A stretch of DNA of 64,000 nucleotides, from the NCBI GenBank assembly GCA_029202385.1, contig CP119314.1:2482501-2546500 (forward strand). Reading direction: 5' to 3'. Position 1 is the first letter of the stretch. Every line of letters starts with the position of its first letter. Origin of the DNA: Candidatus Sphingomonas phytovorans. GTDB taxonomy: Bacteria; Pseudomonadota; Alphaproteobacteria; Sphingomonadales; Sphingomonadaceae. Position numbers and translations under genes: made by a program. Shown one piece after another: positions 23,160 to 32,593 of the stretch. A model generated the notes under the pieces. It saw nothing but the letters and a program-made list of their open reading frames with translations, was not told the DNA's origin and searched no databases.

Positions 23160-25238
23160 TCAGCGGATGGTGATCGGGAGATCACGTCCGGTCGATGCGA
23201 CATTCCCGGCCCGGTCGGCGGCGTAGATGCGGATGGTGTAGTTACCGGGCGGGATATCCGCCGGGTTCCAGCCACCCTGCGCAGCGTGACCGTGCCGCAC
23301 CATGTTGGTGACGACGTAGAGAAAGCGTGTCCGCTGGTCGCTATGGACTGTGTCGCCGCTGGCGGGGGCATAGGCGATCTTTGCAGCATCGGCTGCTGTC
23401 GGCATGCGATCGAATTCGAGCGTGATGCGCGGCTGCTCGTACCCACGCACCGGCGTGCCGTCGGCCTTCAATATCTGGAAGCCCGCCCTGTACAGGCCGA
23501 GGCGACGTCGGGCGGCGTTGCCATCGACCTGATCCCAGGCTTCGGCGACGATGGCGACGGTGCCGCCAGCGGCAAGAACGATGAGGCGGCCATTTTGCAT
23601 CTCTGTCAGGCGCTGGCCTGCCCCATCGAGGATATGCACGTCATCGATATGCGGCGCGATATGATCAGCGAAACCTGGGAAATGCAGCAGCAACGCGTTG
23701 ACCTTGGCGCGCGGCGGTCCGAGTTCGAGATGGACGTGCGCCATGCGGTTGATCGTGCCAAGCGGATCGCCGACGCGGAAACGGGTGCCACGCTTGACCC
23801 GCACGCGGGTGACATGGCCCCCGGCATCGCGGATCACCTGGAAGCGCGCGGGATCGAGCGGCGCACCCGTCGGACTGCGGCCAACGCGCATATGGATATA
23901 GGTGAGTTGGTCGATGCGCAGGCCTTCGCTCAGCCCTTCCACGTCCCAATTGGGCAGCGGATCCTGCACCGTCTCGTTCGCTGAGGCGAGCACCTGCTCT
24001 CCCACCGGCGCGCTGATATCGAGACCGGCATGAAGGTGATCGCGGCTCTCGCCCTGATAATTGCCACGCACCTCGCCCATGTCGCCGACCACTTCGTGCC
24101 AGCCATATTGCGGCGCGACCGGCCACGGGAACACCGGCGCGCGGACGAGGGCCGGCGGCGCGGGTTCAAGCGCGGCCACCTTGGCGGAGGCACCGGCGCG
24201 GCGCGGGGTGAGCTTGCGGATCGCATAGGCCGAGGCGTCGGCGACGTAGAGCGCTCCCGCCCGATCGATCGCCAGGCCGGCAGGACCGGTCAGCGGCAGC
24301 GCGGCGTTGCCATCGATCGCGGCCCCCGGCCCGGCCAGCACGCGCAGCTCACCCGTGGGCGATATCTGCACGATACGCGCGCGGCGGAAGGAGGCGATGT
24401 ACAGGAACCCGTCCCAGGTCGGCGCCAGCGCGATCGGCGCCTTCAGCAGGCCTGCCCCGTCGCCCGGATCGGTTCTGGCGACGGTCGAGACAAGACCATC
24501 CTTGTCGACCTTGCGGATCGCATCGTTGCCGGTATCGGCGACGAGCAGCGCGCCGTGGCGGTCGATCGCGAGGCCGCTGGGTGTATCGAAAGCGGCGGCG
24601 GCACCCTGGCCGTCAGCGAAACCCGGCGCGTCGCCACCCGCGAGCGTCCGCACCTGGCCATCAGGCGTGATGAGGCGAATCCGGTCATTATAGCTGTCAG
24701 CGACATAGACATTGCCCTTGTCGTCAGCCGCCACCCCGATCGGCCCGTTGAAGCGCGCTTGCGCCGCCACACCGTCGCGGAGCCCAGCCACCCCGTCCCC
24801 CGCGAGGGTGGTGACGGCCCCGGCGGGGCTGATCATGCGGATCGCGTTGGCCCCCGTATCCGCGACGATGATATTGCCCGCGGTGTCGAGGGCGATGCCG
24901 GACGGCGTGTCGAACGATCCTGGCAGGGTCGTGACGGTGCCGTCCGCGTCGATCTTGCGGACTCGTTTGGTGTCGCCGGCATCCGCCACATAGAGCGCGC
25001 CGCGCGCGTCGATCGCGACCGCGAACGGATCGCTGAAGCGCGCGCCGGCCGGTGCGCCATCGGCATGGCCGCGAACGCCGTCGCCAGCCACGGTCGCAAG
25101 ATCCGCCTGCCAGCCGAATCTGGTCGGAGCGGGCGCGAACCAGCCCAGAGTCTGCAACAGCCAGAGACCACCCCCCACCGCAGCCAGAACGAGCAGGGCG
25201 GCCAGAATGACGATTTTGCCGGGGGATTTCCTGAACAT
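23160..25238 (-). CDS. Membrane-anchored NHL propeller fused to M23-like peptidase domain
   Basis: A 692-aa protein. One N-terminal membrane helix (about residues 9-30) anchors it, with the rest outside. Residues about 45-345 form NHL-type propeller blades with the recurring pattern DTPSGIALD..GNIIVADTGANAIR. An M23/lysostaphin-like domain follows, with HAGLD (HxxxD) near residue 403 and MAHVHLELG (HxH) near residue 499, the usual zinc ligands. The last part has a beta-sandwich-like segment ending in YTIRIYAADRAGN. ATG 25238 was chosen because the anchor then begins at once. A cell-wall or surface role is likely; whether the peptidase is active is unknown. Confidence 0.8.
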   Translation of the reverse strand: MFRKSPGKIVILAALLVLAAVGGGLWLLQTLGWFAPAPTRFGWQADLATVAGDGVRGHADGAPAGARFSDPFAVAIDARGALYVADAGDTKRVRKIDADGTVTTLPGSFDTPSGIALDTAGNIIVADTGANAIRMISPAGAVTTLAGDGVAGLRDGVAAQARFNGPIGVAADDKGNVYVADSYNDRIRLITPDGQVRTLAGGDAPGFADGQGAAAAFDTPSGLAIDRHGALLVADTGNDAIRKVDKDGLVSTVARTDPGDGAGLLKAPIALAPTWDGFLYIASFRRARIVQISPTGELRVLAGPGAAIDGNAALPLTGPAGLAIDRAGALYVADASAYAIRKLTPRRAGASAKVAALEPAPPALVRAPVFPWPVAPQYGWHEVVGDMGEVRGNYQGESRDHLHAGLDISAPVGEQVLASANETVQDPLPNWDVEGLSEGLRIDQLTYIHMRVGRSPTGAPLDPARFQVIRDAGGHVTRVRVKRGTRFRVGDPLGTINRMAHVHLELGPPRAKVNALLLHFPGFADHIAPHIDDVHILDGAGQRLTEMQNGRLIVLAAGGTVAIVAEAWDQVDGNAARRRLGLYRAGFQILKADGTPVRGYEQPRITLEFDRMPTAADAAKIAYAPASGDTVHSDQRTRFLYVVTNMVRHGHAAQGGWNPADIPPGNYTIRIYAADRAGNVASTGRDLPITIR

Positions 25239-25390
25239 CACACGCGCCTTAGCAGCAATTACGAAACCATCTCGACAGGGGACTGCGGAGCAAATGCGGT
25301 GCTCGCTAAAAGCTTTTGCGAGCATGCGCCATGGAATTGAGATGCCCCTGTCGCGCCGGCAGCCCGGGAAGAGGAGCAGGCAACTGGAGA

Positions 25391-28228
25391 TCAATAGGAA
25401 AAGTTGAGCGTCGCACGCAGGGCACGGCCGAACTCAGGCCTGGCGAGAAAATAGCTGCTGCCCATGCCGCCGGCGTCGAACGATCCGGCTCTCGGATTGC
25501 CTTCGGTCAGGCCGAGCGCGTTAGTGATATTGGTCGCGTGCAACGCGAGCGTCAGGCGATCACTGATTCTGGCGTTCATATCGATGTTGACGAGCGAGAA
25601 GGACGGCAGCCGCTGCGTGTTCGCGATATCGGCGAAGCGATCGGAATAGTGCACGAATTCGGGCGCGATGCGCAGCCTGCCGGCGAAGAGGTTGAGGCTT
25701 GGCGTGGCGCGCAGGGACAATTCCGGCACGCGAATCAACTGATTGCCAGTGACGTTGCGCGTGACCGGCAAGCCGCCAGCCAGTTCGACATAGCTGAAAT
25801 TGCGATAGCGCGGATCCTGAAGCGTCGCCTGCAGGTCAAGCTGCAGTGGCCCCGGCAGGTCCGCGTGGCCGGCAAGCTCAAGCCCGACAGTGGATGTATC
25901 GGCGATCGAGGTCCGGTCGACATAGGTATTGGACACCGGATCGAAGCGATAGTCAGTGAACGGCAATCGCGCGAAATGAGTCTTGTAGGCGACGGCTGAA
26001 AGATTCCAGTGCCGGCGCCGCACGATGAGGCCCGCCTCTGCCATCGTGATCGGGACGATCGCCTCGTCGGTTCGGTTCGGCGAGCCGATGAACTCGGTCG
26101 CGCTCGGCAGCCTGGCGGTGCGCGCGAACCGCAGGAACAGGCCGGTGCCCGGGCCGGGATTGAAGTTGACGCCGGCGGTCCAGCTGAGACCGGAGAAAGT
26201 GCGGCGGATCGGCGTGATCTTGCCATTGCCGGTCAGCACAGCATCGTCGGCCAGCATCGCCGGATCGCCCAGGTTCACAGGGGAACTGCCTTCGACACCG
26301 CCGCCGATCCGAATCCGCTCCCAGCGTCCGCCCAGGTCGATGCGCCAATGGGGCGCCAGCTTCCATTCGTCAGCCAAGTACAGAGCGACGTTCGAGGATC
26401 GCAGATCGACCCGGTCGAACAGCGAGCCATAGCGTATGAAACCGTTGTCGGTCAGCGCACCGACTTGCCGGCCACCGGCATCAAGGGCGACGACGTCGAG
26501 CCGCCGCGCCTGGCTGCGCACATCGAGCAACACGGTTCCCATCGTCCGGTCGAAGCCAAGGCTGGCATGATCATAGGTCAAGCCAAGCGCCAGGTCGTGA
26601 TGCCCCCATCGATCGACACTGCGCGTCAGCCGCGCATCGCCGATGACTTCGCGCATCGGCATCCGTACCGACAGCAGGTTGGCGCCGACGACCAGCCCGT
26701 TGCCGTTGCTGTCGGGCAGAAACGGTTGACCGGTGTCAGCGTAGCGGATCTGCGTCGCCGACGTGCCGGGAAAGGCCGCCGCCACTTGCTGTCGAACGCT
26801 ATCGAGATAGATGCTCCCGGACATCGGCCGGCCGATCGGGAACAACCCGTTCCTGACCGTGCTGCCGGTCCGCAGCCGCGCCTTGACCTCAAGCGCGCTC
26901 AACCCGCCGAGCGGGAGCCGTCCGGTCATCGTGTAGAAGGTGACCCGGCTGTGCGTGCCCCGCGACAGGTCGAAATCGCGCAGGCCCGTAGCGGTCTTGA
27001 ACGGGACATTGAGATTGTCCGGTCCGGCCAGCGTGCCGACCAGCGGATCGAAGCCGGGAATGCCGTGGACGTCGCCCCGGGCATCGAACTGGAGCGGAAC
27101 GGGCAGATAGAGAATGACACGGTCGTCCAGCCGCTTGACGTTGAACGACAGGCGAGCCCGGCCATTGTCGTAATCGATGACGGCGCGGAGCTGTCCACCC
27201 TGGTCGGCGAGATAGCCAGGATCGCGCAGGCCATCGTCGCGCCGATAGAATCCCCCCAGCGAAACCCCGAGGTTGGGTGCAATCCGCACACCGACGAATC
27301 CGTCGATCCGGCCATAGCCGAAGCTGCCGCCGGTCGCTGAAAAGCGATATCCCGGAGCACGCAATCCGTTCCGGGTGAGGAAGTTGACGCTGCCGCCCGG
27401 GGCGTTGGGCATGAAGATCGCCGAGGGGCCGCCGCGCACCGCTTCCACCCGCTCGACCGTCGGATCGGCCCGATATATCTGGTCGGTATTCAGATAGCCG
27501 AGACCGCCGTCATATTGCACCGGCAGCCCATCCTCGAGCAGCGCCACCGAGGAATAACCATCGGTCGGGATCCCCCGGGAGCGGACATTGTTGCTTGCCT
27601 CCCCACCGGTCGATTCGACCCAGAAGCCGGGAATCCGGGTGAACAGCTCAGCCATGGACTGAGGGCCTTGGCGTGCCAGCGTGGCAGCATCGATATGCGT
27701 GACCGCGTAGCTCAGTTCGGCCTCCGCGAGCGGCGCGCCGACGGCGCGCCCGGTCACCACGATTTCCGGCGGAAGCGGTGAAGGCCGCTCGGGAACAGAC
27801 GAAGGCGCGGGCAGCGGGACGTCAAGCCGCTTGACCCTCCGGGCGAATGCTGAGGGAACACCCGCGCGCAGGGTGACGACCCGATCAGTGAAGCGGGCAA
27901 TCTCGAGCCCGCTCCCGCGTAACAACCGGTCGAGCGCCTCGCGAACCGGCATCCGGCCGCGCAGCGCCACGTTGCGACCCGCCGTAGCGACCCCGTAGGG
28001 ATAGAGTATCTGAACCCCGGCCTGACGCGCGAACTGGTCCAGGGCTGCCGAAAGTCCCTGCGCGGGGATGTCGAACAGGACCGACCGTCCTCCCTGCCCC
28101 GCCTGGGCCGGCGCGGGGGCGATCATCGCCATGCCGCCCAGAAGGCCAGCCGCGAACCGGGCGGCGGGTTTGGAAGCACGGTGGTTCGATGGCCCGAAGA
28201 AGCGACGAAGGCCGTGAGTCAGACACAT
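25391..28228 (-). CDS. FecA-type TonB-dependent receptor with STN domain
   Basis: A 945-aa receptor. After a signal peptide ending near PAQAG, residues about 50-122 form an STN domain (FDIPAQGLSAALDQFARQAG, then VREALDRLLRGSGLEI), which in FecA-like receptors contacts the FecR anti-sigma factor. A TonB-box-like EIVVTGR follows near residue 155, then a plug with LEDGLPVQYDGGLGYL and a barrel ending in NFSY. FecR and sigma genes lie directly upstream on the same strand, so this receptor should sense its own substrate and induce the unit. It is paralogous to the receptor at 30099. Confidence 0.95.
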   Translation of the reverse strand: MCLTHGLRRFFGPSNHRASKPAARFAAGLLGGMAMIAPAPAQAGQGGRSVLFDIPAQGLSAALDQFARQAGVQILYPYGVATAGRNVALRGRMPVREALDRLLRGSGLEIARFTDRVVTLRAGVPSAFARRVKRLDVPLPAPSSVPERPSPLPPEIVVTGRAVGAPLAEAELSYAVTHIDAATLARQGPQSMAELFTRIPGFWVESTGGEASNNVRSRGIPTDGYSSVALLEDGLPVQYDGGLGYLNTDQIYRADPTVERVEAVRGGPSAIFMPNAPGGSVNFLTRNGLRAPGYRFSATGGSFGYGRIDGFVGVRIAPNLGVSLGGFYRRDDGLRDPGYLADQGGQLRAVIDYDNGRARLSFNVKRLDDRVILYLPVPLQFDARGDVHGIPGFDPLVGTLAGPDNLNVPFKTATGLRDFDLSRGTHSRVTFYTMTGRLPLGGLSALEVKARLRTGSTVRNGLFPIGRPMSGSIYLDSVRQQVAAAFPGTSATQIRYADTGQPFLPDSNGNGLVVGANLLSVRMPMREVIGDARLTRSVDRWGHHDLALGLTYDHASLGFDRTMGTVLLDVRSQARRLDVVALDAGGRQVGALTDNGFIRYGSLFDRVDLRSSNVALYLADEWKLAPHWRIDLGGRWERIRIGGGVEGSSPVNLGDPAMLADDAVLTGNGKITPIRRTFSGLSWTAGVNFNPGPGTGLFLRFARTARLPSATEFIGSPNRTDEAIVPITMAEAGLIVRRRHWNLSAVAYKTHFARLPFTDYRFDPVSNTYVDRTSIADTSTVGLELAGHADLPGPLQLDLQATLQDPRYRNFSYVELAGGLPVTRNVTGNQLIRVPELSLRATPSLNLFAGRLRIAPEFVHYSDRFADIANTQRLPSFSLVNIDMNARISDRLTLALHATNITNALGLTEGNPRAGSFDAGGMGSSYFLARPEFGRALRATLNFSY

Positions 28229-28302
28229 GATCCGTCACTGGCGCCCATGCGCGACAGCTTCATGTCACGACGGCCCTGCACGTGCATCGTCCGGGTCGGC
28301 CG

Positions 28303-29271
28303 TCAGTCGTGGCGGCGGAAAAGCTGGATCTGATTACCCTGCTGGCGATGGTCGATGTCGAATCCGTCGCGAAGGGCGAGCAGGAAGCCATCGGGGTTGT
28401 CGATCTGGAATTCCCCGCCGAGCCGCGTGCCGGCGAGGTCCGCCTGCTGCAGCACGATCTTGTCGGGAAGATAGCGATTGAACTCGACGATCGCCCGATC
28501 GAGCGGCATGCCGTTGAAGACGATCTTGCCATCTTCCCAGGCAGTGGCGGCCGCGATGGCGTCCGGTGACCGGGCGGATATCCGCGCCGCACCGTCACTG
28601 ACCGTCAGCGCGCTGCCGGCATGGATCGTTCCGGCGGGCGTGCCGCCATAGGCAGCCTCGGCCCTCCCGGCGACAACCAGAAGCTCGCCGCCGCCGGGCT
28701 CGATCCGGAACGTGAACTTCCCGCCGCCAAGGCGCGCATCGATCGGATCGCTGTATACGCGAAACGGCCTGGTTGTCTCGCGAACGAGCAGAGCCGCCTC
28801 ACCTCGCTCAATCCAGAATTCGGGCTCATTCTCGAAACGCCAGGCGACGCGCGTATCGGTATTGAGCATCGCATGGTTGCCGTCAGGCAAACGGATGGTC
28901 CGGCGCTCGCCGACCGCGGTCGAGGCGAATGCCCTGCGCGGCCACACCAGCATGGCGCCGGCGCCGCCGAGACCGAGCATGGCAGCAACCGCGCCCCCGG
29001 CAACCGCACGGCGCGACCAGCTTCCCGTCGCTGCCCGATCGGGCTCTGGCAACGCGACAGCTTCGGCGGGCTCGTCGAGCAGCGCGGGGAGGCGCGGGTC
29101 GGCGGTTCGCCGCCACGTCGCGGCGACCTGGGCAAAGGCAGCGGCATGCCGGGGATCAGCAGTGCGCCAGGCATCGAACGCCTGCTCGTCGGCGGTGCCG
29201 CAATCGAGCGCCACCAGCCAGTCGATCGCCTGCTCGCTCAGCCCTGCTCCAGCCTTTCCTTCCTCTCCCAT
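28303..29271 (-). CDS. FecR-family anti-sigma factor
   Basis: A 322-aa protein with the FecR layout: an N-terminal cytoplasmic domain with AIDWLVALDCGTADEQAFDAW and DPRHAAAFAQV, one membrane helix at about residues 90-110, and a periplasmic FecR domain (RRTIRLPDGNHAMLNTDTRV). Its C-terminal STN-like part includes FNGMPLDRAIVEFNRYLPDK. It overlaps the end of the sigma-factor gene by 34 bases and is followed after 74 bases by the STN-containing receptor. It should hold the sigma factor inactive until the receptor is occupied. Confidence 0.94.
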   Translation of the reverse strand: MGEEGKAGAGLSEQAIDWLVALDCGTADEQAFDAWRTADPRHAAAFAQVAATWRRTADPRLPALLDEPAEAVALPEPDRAATGSWSRRAVAGGAVAAMLGLGGAGAMLVWPRRAFASTAVGERRTIRLPDGNHAMLNTDTRVAWRFENEPEFWIERGEAALLVRETTRPFRVYSDPIDARLGGGKFTFRIEPGGGELLVVAGRAEAAYGGTPAGTIHAGSALTVSDGAARISARSPDAIAAATAWEDGKIVFNGMPLDRAIVEFNRYLPDKIVLQQADLAGTRLGGEFQIDNPDGFLLALRDGFDIDHRQQGNQIQLFRRHD

Positions 29272-29816
29272 GCGGGTATTCGCTCCGTCTTCGCCTGCGC
29301 TTCCTGCCGGTTCAGCCTCTGCGTCAACAGGCGAAGGGCCTTGATCAAGTGTGTCTCCACCGTGGAGACGGAGATCTTCATTCTTTCCGCTACTTGAGCC
29401 GGGGGCAAGCCCTCAATTCTCCGGAGAACCATCGCCTCGCGCATGCGCGGCGGCATTTCCTGCAATATCTGGGCGACCCGGCGCAGTTCGGACCGGTCCA
29501 TCGCCACGACGTCGGGGGTCGGCTCCTGATCGGCGACTTCGAGCGTGTGCAGGATCGCGCTCCGGTCGAGCCTGACGACCTCGGCGCGACGAAAGCGTTC
29601 GATCGCGAGGTTGCGGACGATCCGCAGGGTGAAGGCGTGGGGATTGGCGATCGAGGCCCAGTCTTCGAGCGCGAACAGCCGCGCATAGGCTTCCTGCACC
29701 AGTTCCTCCGCCTCCTCCGCCTGCCGGACAAGGCTGATCGCGTAGCGGCGCGTCTGCTGGTGATAGGCGAAGACGTGATCGGCAAACCATATGTCGATGT
29801 CGCGCAGCCATGCCAT
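29238..29816 (-). CDS. ECF sigma factor (FecI-like)
   Basis: A 192-aa sigma factor. Region 2 spans about residues 10-75 (QAEEAEELVQEAYARLFALE, then HAFTLRIVRNLAIERFRR). Region 4, with its helix-turn-helix, spans residues 115-175 (MPPRMREAMVLRRIEGLPP, then SVSTVETHLIKAL). ATG 29816 has a G-rich ribosome site (GGGGCGG) about 14 bases upstream; a longer in-frame start at 29933 would add 39 residues with no sigma features. It should direct polymerase to the FecR/receptor operon and perhaps to the divergent receptor at 30099. Confidence 0.94.
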   Translation of the reverse strand: MAWLRDIDIWFADHVFAYHQQTRRYAISLVRQAEEAEELVQEAYARLFALEDWASIANPHAFTLRIVRNLAIERFRRAEVVRLDRSAILHTLEVADQEPTPDVVAMDRSELRRVAQILQEMPPRMREAMVLRRIEGLPPAQVAERMKISVSTVETHLIKALRLLTQRLNRQEAQAKTERIPAWERKERLEQG

Positions 29817-30098
29817 GTCGTCGCCGCCCCATCCGAAATGCCGAACCGAGACTCCGCCTAAAGGCCGGTTGTGACAGCCGATTGACAGTCCCTCGCCGGC
29901 CGGGGCCGCATCAGGCGCCTGACATCGCCACACCGAAAAAATTTGCGCGACCGATAGCGGAAACCACCCCCTGCCCCGTCTGCGCGGCGAAGCACAAACG
30001 AACGCCTTTCACCGACGCGCAGCCGCGCGCCGGAACGACCGGACGCGCGTCTCTCGGGTCCGGAAAACCGCCAGAGACATCAACCGAAGGGGAAAATC

Positions 30099-32591
30099 AT
30101 GAAGCCGTACCTGATGACATCGTCGCTGCTCGCCCTGCTATACGCCGGGACGGCCCCCGCATGGGCGCAGGACAGCCAATCCCAGGCGCACGACCAGCAG
30201 CCTGATGCGCAGCCCGCGCAAGGCGGCGAAGCCAGCGATATCATCGTCACCGGCCGCGCCGGCACCGGCCAGCGGACCAAGGCCGAGATGAGCTATTCGG
30301 TCACGCGAATCGACGAGGAGGCGCTGCGCCTCCAGGCTCCGACCAGCGTCACCGAGGCGTTGAAGTCGGTCCCCGGATTCTGGGTCGAATCCTCCGGCGG
30401 CGAGGCAAGCGGCAACGTCCGTGCGCGCGGCGTGCCGGTTGACGGCTTCGGCTCGATCCAGTTGCTGGAGGACGGCATCCCGGTCCAGCATGATCCCGCG
30501 CTCGGCTATCTGAACGGCGACCAGGTGTTCCGCCTGGACGAGACGATCGAGCGGATCGAAGTGGTGCGTGGCGGCCCCGCGTCGCTTTTCTATTCGAATG
30601 CGCCGGCGGGCGCGGTCAACTTCATCCCGCGCAAGGTGGGCGACAAGGCGGAGGGCCTCGTCAAGGCCTCGCTGGGCGCCGACAGCATGTACCGCATGGA
30701 TTTCTGGGTCGGGGCGCCGATTGGTGACTGGAAGGTCGCGCTGGGCGGCTTCTATCGTTCCGAGGGTGGCGTCCGCGACCCCGGCTTCACCGCCAATCGC
30801 GGCGGCCAGATCCGCGCCACCGTGTCGCGCGAATGGGAGCGCGCCAAGGTCAGCCTCGACGTGAAGCGGGTGGACGACATTGTCGGCTTCTACACCGGCA
30901 TCCCGATGCGCACCTATGCGGACGGCAAGATCCGCGCGGTGCCCGGCTTCAGCGGCAATTACGGCACGGTCGCGGGGCCGGAGACACAGCGCGTCCGGAT
31001 GATCCAGGGCGACGGCGGCACCTATGATTTCGACAACAGCGTCGGCACCCAGGTGAAGCGCACCCAGATCACCGGCAAGTTCGAGTTTGAGCCCTGGGAT
31101 GACTGGAAGATCTCCAACGTCACCCGCTACAACGACACCGGGACCCAGCGGAACGGCGTGTTCCCCAACACGCTGCAAAGCGCGTCGAGCCTGCTGACCC
31201 AGCAGGTCGGCCTGCTGGGCCAGGCACCGGGTGCGACCGCACTCCAGTTCCGCTATGCGACCTCACCCGGCCAGATCTTCGACACCGCCAACCAGAACGG
31301 CAACGGGCTGGTCATCGTCGGCGGCCTGCGCGGCCTGACACTGCCGGTGAAGGAGTTCATGAGCGACACCCATATCTCGCACCGTTTCGAGATGGGCTCG
31401 ACCACCCACGACATCACCTTCGGCTATTATTTCGCGCATATCGACGAGGATTTCAGCCGCTATTCCTCGACCGCGCTGCTCGACGTGCGCAACAACAGCC
31501 GGCTGCTCGACCTGGTCGCGGTCGATGGCGCGGGCAATGTCCTCAAGACCTTCACCGACCATGGCATCTACAAATACGGCTATGAATGGGAGAATGCGCA
31601 TGGCGAGCAGACCAGCCACGCACTCTACCTGGCCGACGAATGGCAGATCACGCCGAATCTGCGCGTCGATGGCGGCGTGCGCTGGGAAACGATGCGCACC
31701 CGCGGCACGGTCGGACTGAAGAAGACGGTCAATCTCGGCACCCCGGCGACGTCGTCGATCCTCACCGGCAGCGGCGTCTATGCCAATTACGACAAGAACT
31801 ACGCCCATGCGACCTGGACGCTGGGCGTCGACTATCAGTTCAGCAAGCATGCCGGGCTGTTCGCCCGCTACACATCGGCCAATCGCCTGCCGAGCCTGGG
31901 CAATTTCGTCACCAGCCCGACATCGACTCCCGTCATCCAGACGATGGACCTGGGCGAGATCGGCCTCAAATATTCAAGCCCGCTGATCGACGTCTACGCA
32001 ACCGGCTTCTGGACCAAGTACAACAACGTCTCCTTCACCAACTATCGCTTCGACCTGAACGGTCCGGCGATCAGCGAGACGCGCTATGCCGACACCCAGA
32101 CCTTCGGCCTGGAACTGGAGGGCACGGTGCGTCCGGTGCGCTGGTTCGACCTGTCCGCCACCGCGACGCTCGAGGACCCGCGCTACAAGGGCCTGACCTA
32201 TGTCGACGCCTCGAAAAAGACCTTCGACTTCGATGGCAACCGCCTGATCCGCGTGCCGACGGTGAGCTTGCGCCTGGTACCGGGCCTCAACCTGCTCGAT
32301 GGGCGCATCCGCCTGCAGGGATCGTGGGAATATGAAGGCGCGCGCTATGTCGACACCGCCAATTCGGTGCGGCTGCCGGCCTATGGCACGATCAACCTGA
32401 GCGCGCGGTTCGACGTGTCCCGCAGCCTGTCGCTCTATGGCTATGTCGACAACCTCAACAACTCGCTTGGCCTGACCGAGGGCAATCCGCGCGCGGGCGA
32501 ACTGCAGAACGCCGATGCGGGCGCCAACACCTTCATCGCGCGCCCGCTGATCGGGCGGAATTTCCGCGCGGCCGTGATGTATCGGTTCTGA
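30099..32591 (+). CDS. TonB-dependent receptor, STN-less paralogue
   Basis: An 830-aa receptor with a clear signal peptide (cleavage near AWAQD), a TonB-box-like DIIVTGR at about residue 48, plug and barrel, ending in MYRF. Its plug closely parallels the receptor at 25391-28228: both have VPGFWVES or IPGFWVES, GGEAS, LLEDG-[IL]-PVQ and GLTEGNPRAG near the end. It lacks the STN domain, so it can transport but cannot signal through FecR. It is divergent from the sigma gene across a 282-base gap. AAGGGGAAA at 30088-30096 provides the ribosome site. Confidence 0.94.
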   Translation: MKPYLMTSSLLALLYAGTAPAWAQDSQSQAHDQQPDAQPAQGGEASDIIVTGRAGTGQRTKAEMSYSVTRIDEEALRLQAPTSVTEALKSVPGFWVESSGGEASGNVRARGVPVDGFGSIQLLEDGIPVQHDPALGYLNGDQVFRLDETIERIEVVRGGPASLFYSNAPAGAVNFIPRKVGDKAEGLVKASLGADSMYRMDFWVGAPIGDWKVALGGFYRSEGGVRDPGFTANRGGQIRATVSREWERAKVSLDVKRVDDIVGFYTGIPMRTYADGKIRAVPGFSGNYGTVAGPETQRVRMIQGDGGTYDFDNSVGTQVKRTQITGKFEFEPWDDWKISNVTRYNDTGTQRNGVFPNTLQSASSLLTQQVGLLGQAPGATALQFRYATSPGQIFDTANQNGNGLVIVGGLRGLTLPVKEFMSDTHISHRFEMGSTTHDITFGYYFAHIDEDFSRYSSTALLDVRNNSRLLDLVAVDGAGNVLKTFTDHGIYKYGYEWENAHGEQTSHALYLADEWQITPNLRVDGGVRWETMRTRGTVGLKKTVNLGTPATSSILTGSGVYANYDKNYAHATWTLGVDYQFSKHAGLFARYTSANRLPSLGNFVTSPTSTPVIQTMDLGEIGLKYSSPLIDVYATGFWTKYNNVSFTNYRFDLNGPAISETRYADTQTFGLELEGTVRPVRWFDLSATATLEDPRYKGLTYVDASKKTFDFDGNRLIRVPTVSLRLVPGLNLLDGRIRLQGSWEYEGARYVDTANSVRLPAYGTINLSARFDVSRSLSLYGYVDNLNNSLGLTEGNPRAGELQNADAGANTFIARPLIGRNFRAAVMYRF

Positions 32592-32593
32592 CC

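Noticed and set aside
24030..25340. A 436-codon plus-strand frame opposite the NHL/M23 gene
   Set aside because: It is an Arg/Gly/Asp-rich shadow of the propeller repeats with no recognisable motif.
26009..27340. A 443-codon plus-strand frame opposite the STN-containing TonB receptor
   Set aside because: It is an antisense shadow in GC-rich DNA; the minus-strand receptor has complete domain logic across the region.
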